This document shows positions 17,159-26,900 of a stretch of DNA of 64,000 nucleotides, piece by piece; the stretch's first letter is position 1, and each line of letters begins with the position of its first letter. The DNA comes from Streptomyces harbinensis. GTDB taxonomy: Bacteria; Actinomycetota; Actinomycetes; Streptomycetales; Streptomycetaceae. Where the stretch lies: positions 445,635 to 509,634 of the forward strand of contig NZ_FPAB01000004.1 in NCBI RefSeq assembly GCF_900116145.1, in the 5' to 3' direction. Made by a program: the position numbers and the translations under genes. The notes beneath the pieces are model-generated. The model saw nothing but the letters and a program-made list of their open reading frames with translations, was not told where the DNA came from and searched no databases.

Positions 17159-17192
17159 GCACAGTGCATCGCGGATCGACTACACACAGTGC
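17159..17192 (-). promoter_or_regulatory. Paired CACAGTGC sites upstream of the Xre-ImmA/PIN operon
   Basis: Direct copies of CACAGTGC occur at 17160-17167 and 17185-17192. The first sits in the short palindrome GCACAGTGC. Both lie in the 67-base gap before the Xre gene start, with 25-base spacing. They are a natural candidate operator for autoregulation. Confidence 0.45.
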
Positions 17193-17212
17193 AGGGGAAT
17201 GGCTTAAGGTGA

Positions 17213-17944
17213 CTACTGCTGCGGTCCCGCGATACGGCGGTGGGCGTCCTCCAGCATGTGGCGCATCGACATGCGGAAGAGTTCGGCCTGGTGGGCGGCG
17301 CCGATGAACGTCGTGTGGCCGAACACCTCCAGCACCACCAGCCCGTGCATGTGGCCCCACAGGCTGAGCAGCAGGGAGGTGGCGGGCGGCGGGAGGGTGC
17401 CGTCGGCCATGGCGTCCAGGTGGCTGCCGAGTTCGGGGGAGAGCCGGGCGGTGTCAGCGGCGGCCAGTTGTTCCGGGGTGAAGCCGCCGAACAGTTCCTC
17501 GTGGAAGATCGCGCTGATCCGGCGCATCGCCTGGGTGGTGGGCCCGTCCGGGGGCGCCGCGTAGTTGCGCAGCGGTGTCCCGTACAGGAGCTGGAACTCC
17601 TCGGGATGGGTGATCGCCCAGCGCCGGTAGCCCTCGGTGCCGGCCAGGACGCGGGTGACGGCGTCGCCGTCCGGGGCGGTGTCGATCGCCGCGCGGACGG
17701 CGTCGGCGAGGTCGTCGTACGTCGCGGTGATCAGCCCGGTGATGAGGGCGTCCCGGCTGGGGAAGTAGTGGTACAGCGACTGGACGCTCATCCGCAGGTC
17801 GCGGGCGATGCCGCGCAGGGACAGTCCTTCGGGGCCCTTCCCGGTGACCTGGCGGCGGGCGGCGTCCAGGATTTCCCGGGTGGCCGCTGCCCGGCGCCGC
17901 TCGCGGAGGGTGAGCGGGGGCGTCGCGACGTCGTCCGTGGGCAT
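17213..17944 (-). CDS. TetR-family transcriptional regulator
   Basis: A 243-residue TetR repressor. The N-terminal DNA-binding domain covers residues about 12-65 (RERRRAAATREILDAARR, then GLSLRGIARDLRMSVQSLYH and YFPSRDALI). The C-terminal ligand domain contains the YRRWAITHPEEFQLLYGTP and LLLSLWGHMHGLVVLEVFGH segments of the WHG-type C-terminal family. It is divergently transcribed from an MMPL exporter across a 178-base gap holding a perfect 20-bp inverted repeat. The standard logic is that it represses both itself and the pump until a pump substrate binds. The ligand cannot be read from sequence. Confidence 0.9.
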   Translation of the reverse strand: MPTDDVATPPLTLRERRRAAATREILDAARRQVTGKGPEGLSLRGIARDLRMSVQSLYHYFPSRDALITGLITATYDDLADAVRAAIDTAPDGDAVTRVLAGTEGYRRWAITHPEEFQLLYGTPLRNYAAPPDGPTTQAMRRISAIFHEELFGGFTPEQLAAADTARLSPELGSHLDAMADGTLPPPATSLLLSLWGHMHGLVVLEVFGHTTFIGAAHQAELFRMSMRHMLEDAHRRIAGPQQ

Positions 17945-17989
17945 GGCGCCGACCCTACGACGGTGCGCGGGGCGGTCGTTCGTGCGGGG

Positions 17990-18009
17990 GTGTCAGGTAA
18001 ATCTGACAC
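17990..18009. promoter_or_regulatory. TetR operator between regulator and MMPL gene
   Basis: GTGTCAGGTAAATCTGACAC is a perfect inverted repeat, with 7-base arms GTGTCAG and CTGACAC and a 6-base spacer. It lies 46 bases before the TetR gene start and 113 before the MMPL start. The CTGACA within it resembles a -35 box, so binding would block transcription. Confidence 0.8.
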
Positions 18010-18122
18010 TCCCGTACCCGCGTTCGGCTCATTAACGTCGTGGCCGCGCCGGTCGATCGGCGCTCCCCCCTTGGCAGCCCCTGCCTCCGCACCCCGCTCC
18101 ACCCTGCCCATGCACAAGGAGA

Positions 18123-20378
18123 ATGTCCGTGTTCGACCGTATAGCCGAGCTGGCGATCCGCCGGCCCCGGCTCATCCTCATCGTCGCCTTCGTGGCGGTG
18201 CTCGTCATGGGAGCCGTGGGCGGTGGCGCCTTCGACAGACTGCGCGACGGCGGGTTCGACGATCCGGCGTCCTCGTCCAGCCGGGCCGGCGAGATCATCG
18301 AGGAGAAGTTCGGCGGCGAGACCAATCTGATCCTGCTGGTCGAGGCCCCCGACGGGGTGGACGACCCGGCCGCACGGGAGAGCGGTGCGGCGCTGGTCGC
18401 CGAACTCCGCTCCGAGGACGGCCTCGCCAACATCGTCTCCTACTGGGAGACCGGCAGCCCCGATCTGCGGTCGCAGGACGGCACCGAGGCGCTGGTCCTC
18501 GCCCATGTCCGGGGTGAGGAGACGGAGCTGGCGCAGCACACCGACGCTGTCGTCGACGGGTACACCGGTACGTACGACGGCACGCTGACCGTCCGGGCCG
18601 GCGGTGGCGCCGCCATCGGCTCCGACATGTCGACGCAGGTGGTGGACGACCTCATCCTGGCCGAGGTCATCGCCGTGCCGCTGGTCCTGCTGCTGCTCCT
18701 GGTCGTCTTCGGCAGCGTCGTCGCCGCGCTGCTGCCGCTGGTCATCGTGGTCATCGCCATCGCGGGCACCTTCGCGCAACTGGCGATCCTGGGCGGCATC
18801 ACCGAGGTGTCGATCAGCGCGACCAACCTCACCACCGCTCTGGGCCTCGGTCTCGGCGTGGACTACGCGCTGCTCATGACCAGCCGGTTCCGCGACCGGC
18901 TGGCGGCCGGCGTACGGGTCGAGGACGCCGTACGGCAGACGGTGGTCACGGCGGGCCGGACCGTCGCGTTCTCCGCCGCGACGGTGGCGGCGGCCCTCGG
19001 CACGCTGCTCGTCTTCCCGCAGTACTTCCTGCGGTCCATCGGCTACGCGGGCGTCGGGGTCGTCGCCATCGCGGCGGTCAGCACGCTCTTCGTGATGCCC
19101 GCGCTGTTCATGCTCCTGGGCCACCGGGTCAACAAGGGCCGCATGCCGTGGGCCAAGCCCGGCGCCCCCGTCGTCCAGGGCTCGCTGTGGGGCCGGCTGG
19201 CGCGCGCCGTGATGCGGCGTCCGGTGCTCACCGCGCTGCCGGTGCTGGCGGTCCTGCTGGCGAGCACCGCGCCGCTGCTGGGCATCACCTTCGGCGTTCC
19301 CGACGAGCGGGTGCTGCCCACCGGCGCGGAGAGCCGCCAGGTGTCCGAGGCGCTGCGCGACAACTTCGAGGGCAACGACGACGCCGCGCTGCACATCGTG
19401 ATCGACGAGCCGGTCGCCGGGCCCGAGCTGGCCGGGTACGCGGTCGGACTGTCGGCGCTCACCGGCGTCGTCCGGGTCGAGTCCAGCGCGGGGACGTTCG
19501 CCGACGGCTCGGCGACGGCGGTCGCAGCGGGCAACCCCGGGCTCGGCCGGGACGACGCGGAGCGGATCACCGTGGTGAGCGGTCTGACCCCGGCCTCCGA
19601 CGCGGCGCAGGACCTGGTCAGGGAGGTGCGGGCGATCGCCGGCCCGGGCGGGTCGCAGCCGCTGGTCGGCGGCTCGGACGCCGCGCTCATCGACTCCAAG
19701 GACTCCATCGGGGACCGCATCCCGCTGGCCCTGGGGCTGATCGCCGGCACCACGTTCGTCCTGCTGTTCCTGTTCACCGGCAGCATCGTCCAGCCGCTGC
19801 GCGCGCTGGTGCTCAACATGCTGACGCTGGGCGCCACCCTCGGCGTGATGACCTGGATCTTCCAGGAGGGCAACCTGTCCGGGCCGCTCGGCTTCACCCC
19901 GCAGCCGATGGAACTGGCCATGACGGTGCTGATGTTCTGCATCGCCTTCGGCCTGTCCATGGACTACGAGGTGTTCATCACCAGCCGCATCAAGGAACTC
20001 CACGACGAGGGCGCGGACAACGGGACGGCGGTGGCCGACGGCCTGGGCCACACCGGACGCATCGTCACGGCGGCGGCCGTACTGCTGGCGGTGAGCTTCT
20101 TCGCCTTCGGCACCGCCCAGATCAGCTTCATGCAGATGTTCGGCCTGGGCAGCGGGCTGGCGATCCTGCTGGACGCCGTGGTGGTGCGCGGGGTGCTGGT
20201 GCCCGCCTCGATGCGGCTGCTGGGCCGCTGGAACTGGTACGCGCCGGCGGTGCTGCGGAAGGTCCACGCCCGGATCGGGCTGCGCGAGGGCGGCACCGCG
20301 CCGCAGCCGGCGACCGTACAGCCGCCGTCCCCCGCTCACCCGCCGCTGCCGCGCCGGGAGGACACGACCCGGGTCTGA
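18123..20378 (+). CDS. MMPL-family RND-type membrane exporter
   Basis: A 751-residue transporter with the two-fold MMPL/RND layout: a first membrane helix at about residues 18-35, a large extracytoplasmic loop, five to six helices from about 170-330, then the same again in the C-terminal half. The Gly-x-Asp-Tyr proton-relay signature occurs twice, as GLGLGVDYALLMTSRFRDR and FGLSMDYEVFITSRIKELHD, each followed by the basic loop typical of MMPL proteins. Such proteins export lipids, pigments or drugs using the proton gradient. ATG 18123 follows AAGGAGA. Control by the divergent TetR gene is strongly suggested by the operator between them. Confidence 0.92.
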   Translation: MSVFDRIAELAIRRPRLILIVAFVAVLVMGAVGGGAFDRLRDGGFDDPASSSSRAGEIIEEKFGGETNLILLVEAPDGVDDPAARESGAALVAELRSEDGLANIVSYWETGSPDLRSQDGTEALVLAHVRGEETELAQHTDAVVDGYTGTYDGTLTVRAGGGAAIGSDMSTQVVDDLILAEVIAVPLVLLLLLVVFGSVVAALLPLVIVVIAIAGTFAQLAILGGITEVSISATNLTTALGLGLGVDYALLMTSRFRDRLAAGVRVEDAVRQTVVTAGRTVAFSAATVAAALGTLLVFPQYFLRSIGYAGVGVVAIAAVSTLFVMPALFMLLGHRVNKGRMPWAKPGAPVVQGSLWGRLARAVMRRPVLTALPVLAVLLASTAPLLGITFGVPDERVLPTGAESRQVSEALRDNFEGNDDAALHIVIDEPVAGPELAGYAVGLSALTGVVRVESSAGTFADGSATAVAAGNPGLGRDDAERITVVSGLTPASDAAQDLVREVRAIAGPGGSQPLVGGSDAALIDSKDSIGDRIPLALGLIAGTTFVLLFLFTGSIVQPLRALVLNMLTLGATLGVMTWIFQEGNLSGPLGFTPQPMELAMTVLMFCIAFGLSMDYEVFITSRIKELHDEGADNGTAVADGLGHTGRIVTAAAVLLAVSFFAFGTAQISFMQMFGLGSGLAILLDAVVVRGVLVPASMRLLGRWNWYAPAVLRKVHARIGLREGGTAPQPATVQPPSPAHPPLPRREDTTRV

Positions 20379-20390
20379 TCACCGGGTTCC

Positions 20391-20455
20391 GGGTCCGCCG
20401 CGTTCAGGCCGGCGGACCCGCCAGGGGCGGCGCCCGGGGCACGGAGCGCCGCCCC
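20391..20455. terminator. Two consecutive hairpins between convergent genes
   Basis: The first hairpin has 10-bp arms 20391-20400 and 20410-20419. The second has 10-bp arms 20424-20433 and 20446-20455. They lie between the MMPL gene (plus) and the Imm49-like gene (minus), so they could stop transcription from both sides. Confidence 0.75.
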
Positions 20456-20475
20456 GCCGGTGTCAGCGGCGGGGC

Positions 20476-20507
20476 GTCACCGGGTCACCGGGTCACCGGG
20501 TCACCGG
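20476..20507. repeat. Four tandem copies of an 8-bp unit overlapping a stop codon
   Basis: GTCACCGG is repeated four times exactly (20476-20507). The unit reads TGACCCGG-type on the minus strand and supplies the stop codon of the Imm49-like gene at 20503-20501. Because 8 is not a multiple of 3, each unit places TGA in a new frame, so slippage cannot extend the protein. Confidence 0.85.
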
Positions 20508-21448
20508 GCGACCCAGCCGCCCAGCGTGTTGACGTTCTCCTCGGCCGCCCGGCGGATCGCGTCGGTGGAGCCGAGCAGAGCGGGTGGCAGATACGGGGAG
20601 CGGACGGTCAGCTCCCAGCCGTGCACCTGGACGGCGAGGCCCGCCAGGGCCAGGGCGGTCATGGGCAGCAGGGTACGGGGCGCGGGATCGTCGCCCAGTT
20701 CGTCCGGGTAGGCGGCGAGCCGTGCGGCCAGCGCGTCCTCGAAAGCCGGTTGGTCGTCGTTCAGGAGAACGCGCAGCAGGCGGTGGTCCGGGGTGAGGTC
20801 CCCGGCGGCGGCGTCCAGGGCGCGGGCGGCCTCGGCGCGTTCGGCCGGGTCCGGCTTGCGCAGCGGGACGGTGGGCCAGTGCCGAGGCTGATGGCCGGCC
20901 GCCTCGGTCAGGTACGGGCAGAGCGCGTCCATCGCGGCCAGCTCGGCGGGCCGCGCCTCGGGCGTGTACCGGGAGTACGGCACGCCCGTGCGCAGTTCCT
21001 TGGCGTAATCCCCCCGCATCACCAGGCCGTGCGCCCGCTGCCAGTCCCAGAACCGGCCGCTCACCACACAGACGGCGAACGCGTCCAGCCAGTCGCCGGC
21101 ATCGGGGGCCCGGCTGACATCGGTGAAGTCGTCGCTGTCGAAGGTGCAGAGGCGGTCGAAGGTGAGCGGGAAACGGATCTCCTGGTCGCCGTTGGGGAAG
21201 CAGCCGACGCTCAGCACGCCCAGGTAGCACTCGGCGGCCGTGTGCAGGATGTCGTCCACGTGCTTGTCGCGCGCGGAGCCGGGCCCGAACCGGGCGGCGA
21301 GATGGTCGATCAGCGCCTCGCCCAACTCGCGCAGGCCGCGCAGGGTGATCCCCTGCCGGGACAGCTCGTACGCCTGGTCCCGGACGTGCGCCCGGATGTC
21401 CTGCCCGGCGCGGGCCAGCCGGTCCTCGCCGATCGCGTGGCGCGTCAT
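20501..21448 (-). CDS. Imm49-like immunity protein, downstream copy
   Basis: A 315-residue soluble protein that I match to the immunity 49 family of polymorphic-toxin systems by its conserved C-terminal half (HWPTVPLRKPDPAERAEAAR, LRVLLNDDQPAFEDALAARL, DELGDDPAPRTLLPMTALAL). ATG 21448 is chosen because it lines up with the start of the upstream paralogue; a GTG at 21562 in frame would add 38 low-complexity residues and overlap the upstream gene. The adjacent gene is a clear paralogue, strongest over the last 150 residues. Immunity proteins bind and neutralise a specific toxin. No toxin gene lies beside either copy. Assignment is by remembered family pattern, not by search. Confidence 0.65.
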   Translation of the reverse strand: MTRHAIGEDRLARAGQDIRAHVRDQAYELSRQGITLRGLRELGEALIDHLAARFGPGSARDKHVDDILHTAAECYLGVLSVGCFPNGDQEIRFPLTFDRLCTFDSDDFTDVSRAPDAGDWLDAFAVCVVSGRFWDWQRAHGLVMRGDYAKELRTGVPYSRYTPEARPAELAAMDALCPYLTEAAGHQPRHWPTVPLRKPDPAERAEAARALDAAAGDLTPDHRLLRVLLNDDQPAFEDALAARLAAYPDELGDDPAPRTLLPMTALALAGLAVQVHGWELTVRSPYLPPALLGSTDAIRRAAEENVNTLGGWVAR

Positions 21449-21548
21449 GTCGTCCACCGTCCCTGTCGTGCCTGTCGTTGCTGTCGTTGCCGCCACCGTG
21501 TCTGGCGCGGCACCTGGTCCCCGGCCTCCGGTGGCCCCCGCCGCCCGG

Positions 21549-22505
21549 TCAGCCGTCGTCACGGGAGGCCGCGTCCGCCCACGGCGGGATGTTCTCCTCG
21601 GCCGCGCGCCGCATCGCGTCCGTGGAGCCGAGCAGCCCGGGCAGCAGATACCCGGACGGTACGGCGAGGTCCCAGCGGTGCGTCTGGACGGCGAGGGCCG
21701 CGAGGGCGAGGGTGTCGAGGGGGAGCAGGGTCCGGGGCGCGGGGTCGTCGCCGAGTTCGTCCGGGTAGGAGGCGAGCCGTGCGGCCAGCGCGTCCTCGAA
21801 AGCCGGTTGGTCGTCGTCGAGGAGGACGCGCAGCAGACGCTGGTCCGGGGTGAGGCCCCCGGTGGCGTCCAGGGCGCGGGCGGCTCCGGCGCGTTCGGCC
21901 GGGTCCGGCTTGCGCAGTGGCACGGTCGGCCAGTGCTTCGGCAGATGACCGTCCATCGGCGACAGGTAGGGGCACAGCGCGTCCATCGCCGCCAGGTCCG
22001 CCGGCCGCGAGCCGGCGGTGTGGCGGGAGTACGGGTTCCCCTCGTGGATCAGCCTCGCGTAATCCCGCAGACGGGGGCCGATCACCCGGAGCCAGGCCCG
22101 GATCCGGCCGCTCACCACGGCGATCGCGAAGGCGTCCAGCCAGTCACGGGCCGCCGGGGCCCAGCCGCCGCTGGAGAACCGCGTGTCCTCGCTGCCCAGG
22201 ACGCGGCCGGTGAGCGGGAAGTGGATCTCCTGGTCCCCGTCCGGGGCGATACCGGTGCTCAGCGCCTCGACCGCGCACTCCGCCGCCGTCTCCAGGATCG
22301 CCAGGACCTCCGCGTCGGGCGCGGTACCCGGCACCGTCCTGGCGGCGGCCCGGTCCAGCAGCCCGCCGGCCATGCGGCGCAGCTCTTCCGGCGTGACCCC
22401 CTCGTCCTCCAGCCCGTACTGCCACGACCTGGTCCAGTCCCCGATGTCCCGGTCCAGGCCGGCCAGCCGCGCCGCGCCGATCCCGTGCCGCATCGCGTCC
22501 CCCAC
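21549..22505 (-). CDS. Imm49-like immunity protein, upstream copy
   Basis: A 318-residue paralogue of the next gene on the same strand, sharing the same conserved blocks (HWPTVPLRKPDPAERAGAAR, LRVLLDDDQPAFEDALAARL, DELGDDPAPRTLLPLDTLAL) but diverged over the first 150 residues, where toxin specificity might lie. The GTG start at 22505 is favoured by GGGGAGGG eight bases upstream; ATG 22493 is possible. It reads divergently from an aldo/keto reductase gene and is 100 bases from the second copy, so the two are probably co-transcribed. The presumed role is protection from a contact-dependent or secreted toxin, inferred from the family only. Confidence 0.65.
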   Translation of the reverse strand: MGDAMRHGIGAARLAGLDRDIGDWTRSWQYGLEDEGVTPEELRRMAGGLLDRAAARTVPGTAPDAEVLAILETAAECAVEALSTGIAPDGDQEIHFPLTGRVLGSEDTRFSSGGWAPAARDWLDAFAIAVVSGRIRAWLRVIGPRLRDYARLIHEGNPYSRHTAGSRPADLAAMDALCPYLSPMDGHLPKHWPTVPLRKPDPAERAGAARALDATGGLTPDQRLLRVLLDDDQPAFEDALAARLASYPDELGDDPAPRTLLPLDTLALAALAVQTHRWDLAVPSGYLLPGLLGSTDAMRRAAEENIPPWADAASRDDG

Positions 22506-22706
22506 GCCGCTTGCCCTCCCCGCTCACCCGACCGGAACGGAACCGAAGCTACCAGCGGCCTCCGACAGTCCCCGGCCGGACCGCGCGCCCGGACCGCGCG
22601 CCCGGCACCACGGCGCGATGACCACCTCTTCCGCTCCCGCCGCCACTACGCTCGGCCTGGCCGCCCCGGCCCGCCCCGGCCCGCCGACCGACCGAGGAGA
22701 CCCCGT

Positions 22707-23651
22707 ATGCCCGCTGAACTGGTGCTCGGCACCATGACCTTCGGCGACACCGTCGACGCGGCCGGCGCCGCCGCCATGCTCGACCTCGCCGAGGAAGCCG
22801 GTATCACCCAGCTGGACACCGCCAACGTCTACGCGGGCGGCGCCTGCGAGGAGATGCTGGGCACCCTGCTGGCCGGCCGCCGCGACCGGTTCCGTATCGC
22901 CTCCAAGGCGGGCGTGCCGCACGAGGACGCGCGCGGGGCCGCACCGCTGTCGGCCGGCGCGCTGCGCCGCAGCGTCGAAGGCAGCCTGCGCCGGCTGCGC
23001 ACCGACCGCCTCGACCTCTTCTACCTCCACCAGCCCGACCGGGCCACCGCCATCGGCGAAACCCTCGACGCGCTCGCCGGACTCGCCGCCGACGGCCTCA
23101 TCGCGGAGGTCGGCGTGTCCAACTATCCCGCGTGGGGCATCGCCGAACTCCGCTGCGAGGCCCGGCGGCGCGGCGCCCCCGTACCGGCGGTGTCGCAGTC
23201 GCTGTACAACCTGATCGCGCGCCGGATCGAGGAGGAGTACGCCGAGTACGCGGCCGGCGCCGGGATCGCCACCGTCGTCTACAACCCGCTCGGCGGCGGG
23301 CTGCTGACCGGCCGGCACCGGTTCGAGGAACCGCCGGAGCACGGCCGGTTCGGCGACGCGCGGATGGCGGCGATGTACCGCGAACGGTACTGGGACCGGC
23401 AGCTCTTCACCGCCGTGACCGAACTGACCGTGATCGCGGACGGCCTCGGCATCCCGCTCCCCGAACTGGCGCTGCGCTGGCTGGTGGACCGGCCGCTGGT
23501 GGACGGCGTGCTCATCGGCGCGTCCCGAACCGAGCAGTTGCGCGCCAACATCGCCGCCGCCGGGCGTGGCCCGCTGCCCGCCGAGGCCGGCGAGCGGATC
23601 GACGCCGTGTGGCAGACCCTGCGCGGCCCGGCGCCCGCGTACCACCGCTGA
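22707..23651 (+). CDS. Aldo/keto reductase
   Basis: A 314-residue NAD(P)H-dependent TIM-barrel oxidoreductase. The catalytic tetrad is visible: Asp and Tyr in GITQLDTANVYAGGACEEML, Lys in RIASKAG and His in DLFYLHQPD. Cofactor-binding segments GVSNYPAWGI and the late DGVLIGASRTEQLRANI match the family. The start at 22707 follows GAGGAGA. It stands alone, divergent from the Imm49-like genes. The substrate is not predictable; the sequence resembles the broad YajO/Tas-like group acting on small aldehydes or ketones. Confidence 0.9.
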   Translation: MPAELVLGTMTFGDTVDAAGAAAMLDLAEEAGITQLDTANVYAGGACEEMLGTLLAGRRDRFRIASKAGVPHEDARGAAPLSAGALRRSVEGSLRRLRTDRLDLFYLHQPDRATAIGETLDALAGLAADGLIAEVGVSNYPAWGIAELRCEARRRGAPVPAVSQSLYNLIARRIEEEYAEYAAGAGIATVVYNPLGGGLLTGRHRFEEPPEHGRFGDARMAAMYRERYWDRQLFTAVTELTVIADGLGIPLPELALRWLVDRPLVDGVLIGASRTEQLRANIAAAGRGPLPAEAGERIDAVWQTLRGPAPAYHR

Positions 23652-23695
23652 GCGGCGGGGCGGGGCGGGCGGACGGCCGGACCGCCCGCTCGTCC

Positions 23696-23875
23696 TCAGC
23701 GCTCCCCGTCGTCCTCGTACACGTGGACGTGACCGCCCTGCGCCGCGTAGACACGGCTGTTGTCGTGGGCGGTGATGTGCTGCACCTGGCTGCGGATGCC
23801 CTCGCGCCGCTCGGCGGTCAGCGCCCGCAACTCCTCGGCGGCCCCGGATCGGCCCCGGGCCGCTCCCGCCGATTG
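23696..23875 (-). pseudogene. Fragment with HDNSRVYAAQGGHVHVYEDD tail motif
   Basis: An open frame of 59 codons ending at TGA 23698-23696 with no ATG. Its tail encodes HITAHDNSRVYAAQGGHVHV followed by YEDDGER. An Asn-x-Arg-x-Tyr-x-Ala with His-x-His pattern recurs in actinomycete proteins linked to STAND NTPases and other defence-type genes. The NB-ARC gene just upstream on the same strand carries a kin motif in its own first 30 residues. The only in-frame starts are a TTG and a GTG at 23785, so this may be a short gene, a decayed 3-prime end or an unusual small ORF. Confidence 0.35.
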
Positions 23876-23934
23876 TCAGTGGGGGCGGCTAGGTTGAGCG
23901 CTCTGGCCTGTCTCGGGGGGCGGGCCAGCATTCT

Positions 23935-26900
23935 TCATGTCCGGTCGCCGGGCGGGAGGGGCGCGACCGAGAAGAGATAGAGCCCGGCGTCCCCGGCCAC
24001 GGCGAGCTGTCCGCCGGACGGCGAGAACGCGGCGTGGTGAAGAGGGGCGTTGGTGCGGAACCAGCAGATCGGCTGGAGGTCGTGGAGGGAGAAGAGGCCG
24101 ATCAGGTGGGGATCGGCGATCAGGGCGAGGTGGGTGTCGCTGGCGGTGAGACATGCGACGGACTCGATCGGCGGGGTTACTCCGGTGGCGGAGCCGCCGG
24201 TCCGGACCGGGACCAGATGGTCCGAGCGGTCGGTCGTGAACTCCCACGGCACCAGCATCGTCTTGCCGTGCAGCCTGAGGGAGCCGATCAGGCGGTCGCC
24301 GGTGGGAGCGAAACACAGGCCGGTCCACAGCGGGCGGTCCACGGCAAGGCGGGCCTGTCGTTCCGCTTCTCCGGGGAACACCAGGCGGAGCGGCCCGCGA
24401 CGCCCGCCGGTTACGGCGTAGGCGCGCTCATCCGGGGCAAAGGCCACCAGGGTCCCGCCGAGGCTGAACTCCTCCGGCCCCAGTTCGCCGATCTCGCGCA
24501 GGAACGCGTCCTGCTGCGTCGGATCCCGCCGCGTGTAGGGGTGCGGTTCGACGCGACGCAGGAGACCTCGGCCGGGCTGTGCGGGGTCCATGAGGTACCA
24601 GCCGTCCTGGTGGGCCAGGACCGCCACTTCCTCTCCGCCAGGAGCCCACATCACCTGCTGGAGCGCGGTTCTCGGTGCCGGCCTGCGGGCGGCGCCCGCC
24701 GAGTCCAGGGCCCAGAGTTTCAGGGTCGCATCATCCTGCCTCGTGATCAGGGTGCCGTCCGGACGCCAGACCACGGCTTCCTGCGGGAGCTCGCCGCGCC
24801 CGACACTGACCGGTTCGGAGGCGGGTTCGGCAGGCGTGCCGTGCTGGATGGCCTCGTCCTGGGGAACCGCCCACCGCTGGAGCTGAGTGTCCCCGGACAG
24901 CCGGTCCGCCGTCACCAGCTCTCCGCCCGAGGGTGACCACCGGAGGCAGGCGGGCGAGTCCGACTGCCGCTCCCACGTGGTGACGCTCCCGCTCGATGGA
25001 AGCAGAACCATGCAGAGGTCTTCGCAGGCGAGTGCGATGCCCGCACCACCCGGCCGCCAGCTCAGGGCGTGGCCTCGGCCGGTGAGGTCCGGATGCCTGC
25101 GCGACGTGGGTGGCGCAGGGGTATGCGGTTCGGCCCAGTGGACGAGGGCTCCGTCGCCCGCTTCCGAACCTGTCGCGTGGGCGATGAGCCCGTGGTCGGG
25201 GTGCCAGTCCAGGGTGTCGTAAAGGCCGGACAACTCGATGTCTGGCGCCGTCAGTTGCTCGGGCGGCGTGCCGGTCCCGGGAGTCCAGAGGCGTACCTCC
25301 CGCCGGCCCCAGGTCACTGCAAGCGAACGGGAATCAGGTGACCAGGACGTGGCGGGGGCATCAGCGTCCCAAGGCTGCCTGGGCACTGTCAGAACGTCGA
25401 TCTTCTGCCAGGTCGTCGTGTTGAGAACGGACACGGCGTATGCCTCATGTGCTGCCTCCGGATCGTCGTCCGGTATTTCTTCCCGGGGGGAAGCCGACGT
25501 GACGAGGACATCGGCTTCCTCGATCAGTGCCAGGCGACGTCCGTCCGGGCTCCAGTGAACGGCCTCGATGAGCGTCCAGTCGTGGCCGGGCCACGCGTAC
25601 ACGCTCTCCCAGGTGTCCGTGTCGTAGATCTCCAACGCCGGTTCGGCGCCGACCGTGGCCAGCAGGGGCAGGGTCGGGTGCAGGTCGATGGCGGTGACGA
25701 GGCCGCCCGGCTTCCGCACCGACACCGAGCGCAGCAGCATCCCGTCGTCGCGGTCCGGCAGGGGATGCTCCGCCCGGAGGGGCAGATCCTGGTCCGCGTG
25801 TTCCAGGGCCAGTGGCCGTCCCAGCAGTCGGGTGGCCAGGGTCACCGCCACGTCGGTCGCCGCCAGGCCGCCGCCGGTGAAGAGGTGGCCCTCTTGGCGG
25901 ACGAAGTTTCCCAGCTCGCGGGCGTGGTCGTCCTCCGGGCGGGCCGAGGCGTACAGCGTCAGGTCCGCTTCCAGCGCGGTCGGGCCGCCTTCCGACAGGC
26001 GGGCGGTCAGGAAGCGCGTGTCCCGCAGCAGTGCGGCGAACTCCGCCCAGCGCTCCGCCTGGTGCAGGTGGTAGGCGAGCCCGTGCAGGAAGCCGCGTTC
26101 CCGCGGCGGCAGCGCGTGCCAGCCGTCCGCCGGGCGCAGCGCGTCCAGCAGCCGGCCGCTCACCGCCGCCATCCCGGGCGGGTCCGCGCGGCGCAGGGTT
26201 TCGCGGGGCAGGTCGTGCATCTGGAGGCCGTCGGGGTGCGGGAGCTGGGCCAGGGAGCGGGAGACGAAGCGGCGGGCTTCGTTCCTGGTGCGCAGCGGGC
26301 TCAGGTTCCACAGCCGGGACAGCAGCCAGTACGGGATCATCTCGCCCTCGGGGAAGGCCGCCAGCGAGACGTAGTGGTCCCGCGACGCGTCGTCCGGGAG
26401 GTCCATCAGGCTCAGTTCGAGGGTGCGGGCGATGCCGCGTTCCACCCGGGGGTCGTGCAGGTCGTCGAGGGCGGCCGGGCCGGCGCCGTCCAGTTCGTCG
26501 AGGACGGCGGTGACGGCCTCCTCGACGGTCATGCCGTCCATGTTGACCAGGCGCCGCAGCATGGCGAGGGCCAGCGGCCAGCGCCCCACCCGGTCGAGCA
26601 GCGGGCGCAGTTCGGTGCTGCTACCGCGGCCGAGCATGGCCACGGCCTCGTCGTCGCTCATCGCGTCGACGGCGATCTCCGTGCCGTCCAGCAGACCGGG
26701 CCGACGGGTGGTGACGAGGACGGTCAGCCCTTCCCCGACCAGGAACGGCCGGACGTCGTCGGCGTTCCAGGCGTCGTCCACGACCAGCAGCGTCCGGTTC
26801 TCCGCTGCCGCCAGCGCCGTCCTGAACGCGCCCGCCGCCGCGTGCACATCCGCGTACGTCTGGGTACGGGAGCCGGTGAGCGCGGCGGTCAGTTCCGCCA

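Noticed and set aside
17955..20339. Open frame of about 794 codons on the minus strand
   Set aside because: It is antisense to the MMPL exporter, whose twelve-helix pattern and motifs are convincing. The shadow protein has no domain-like pattern.
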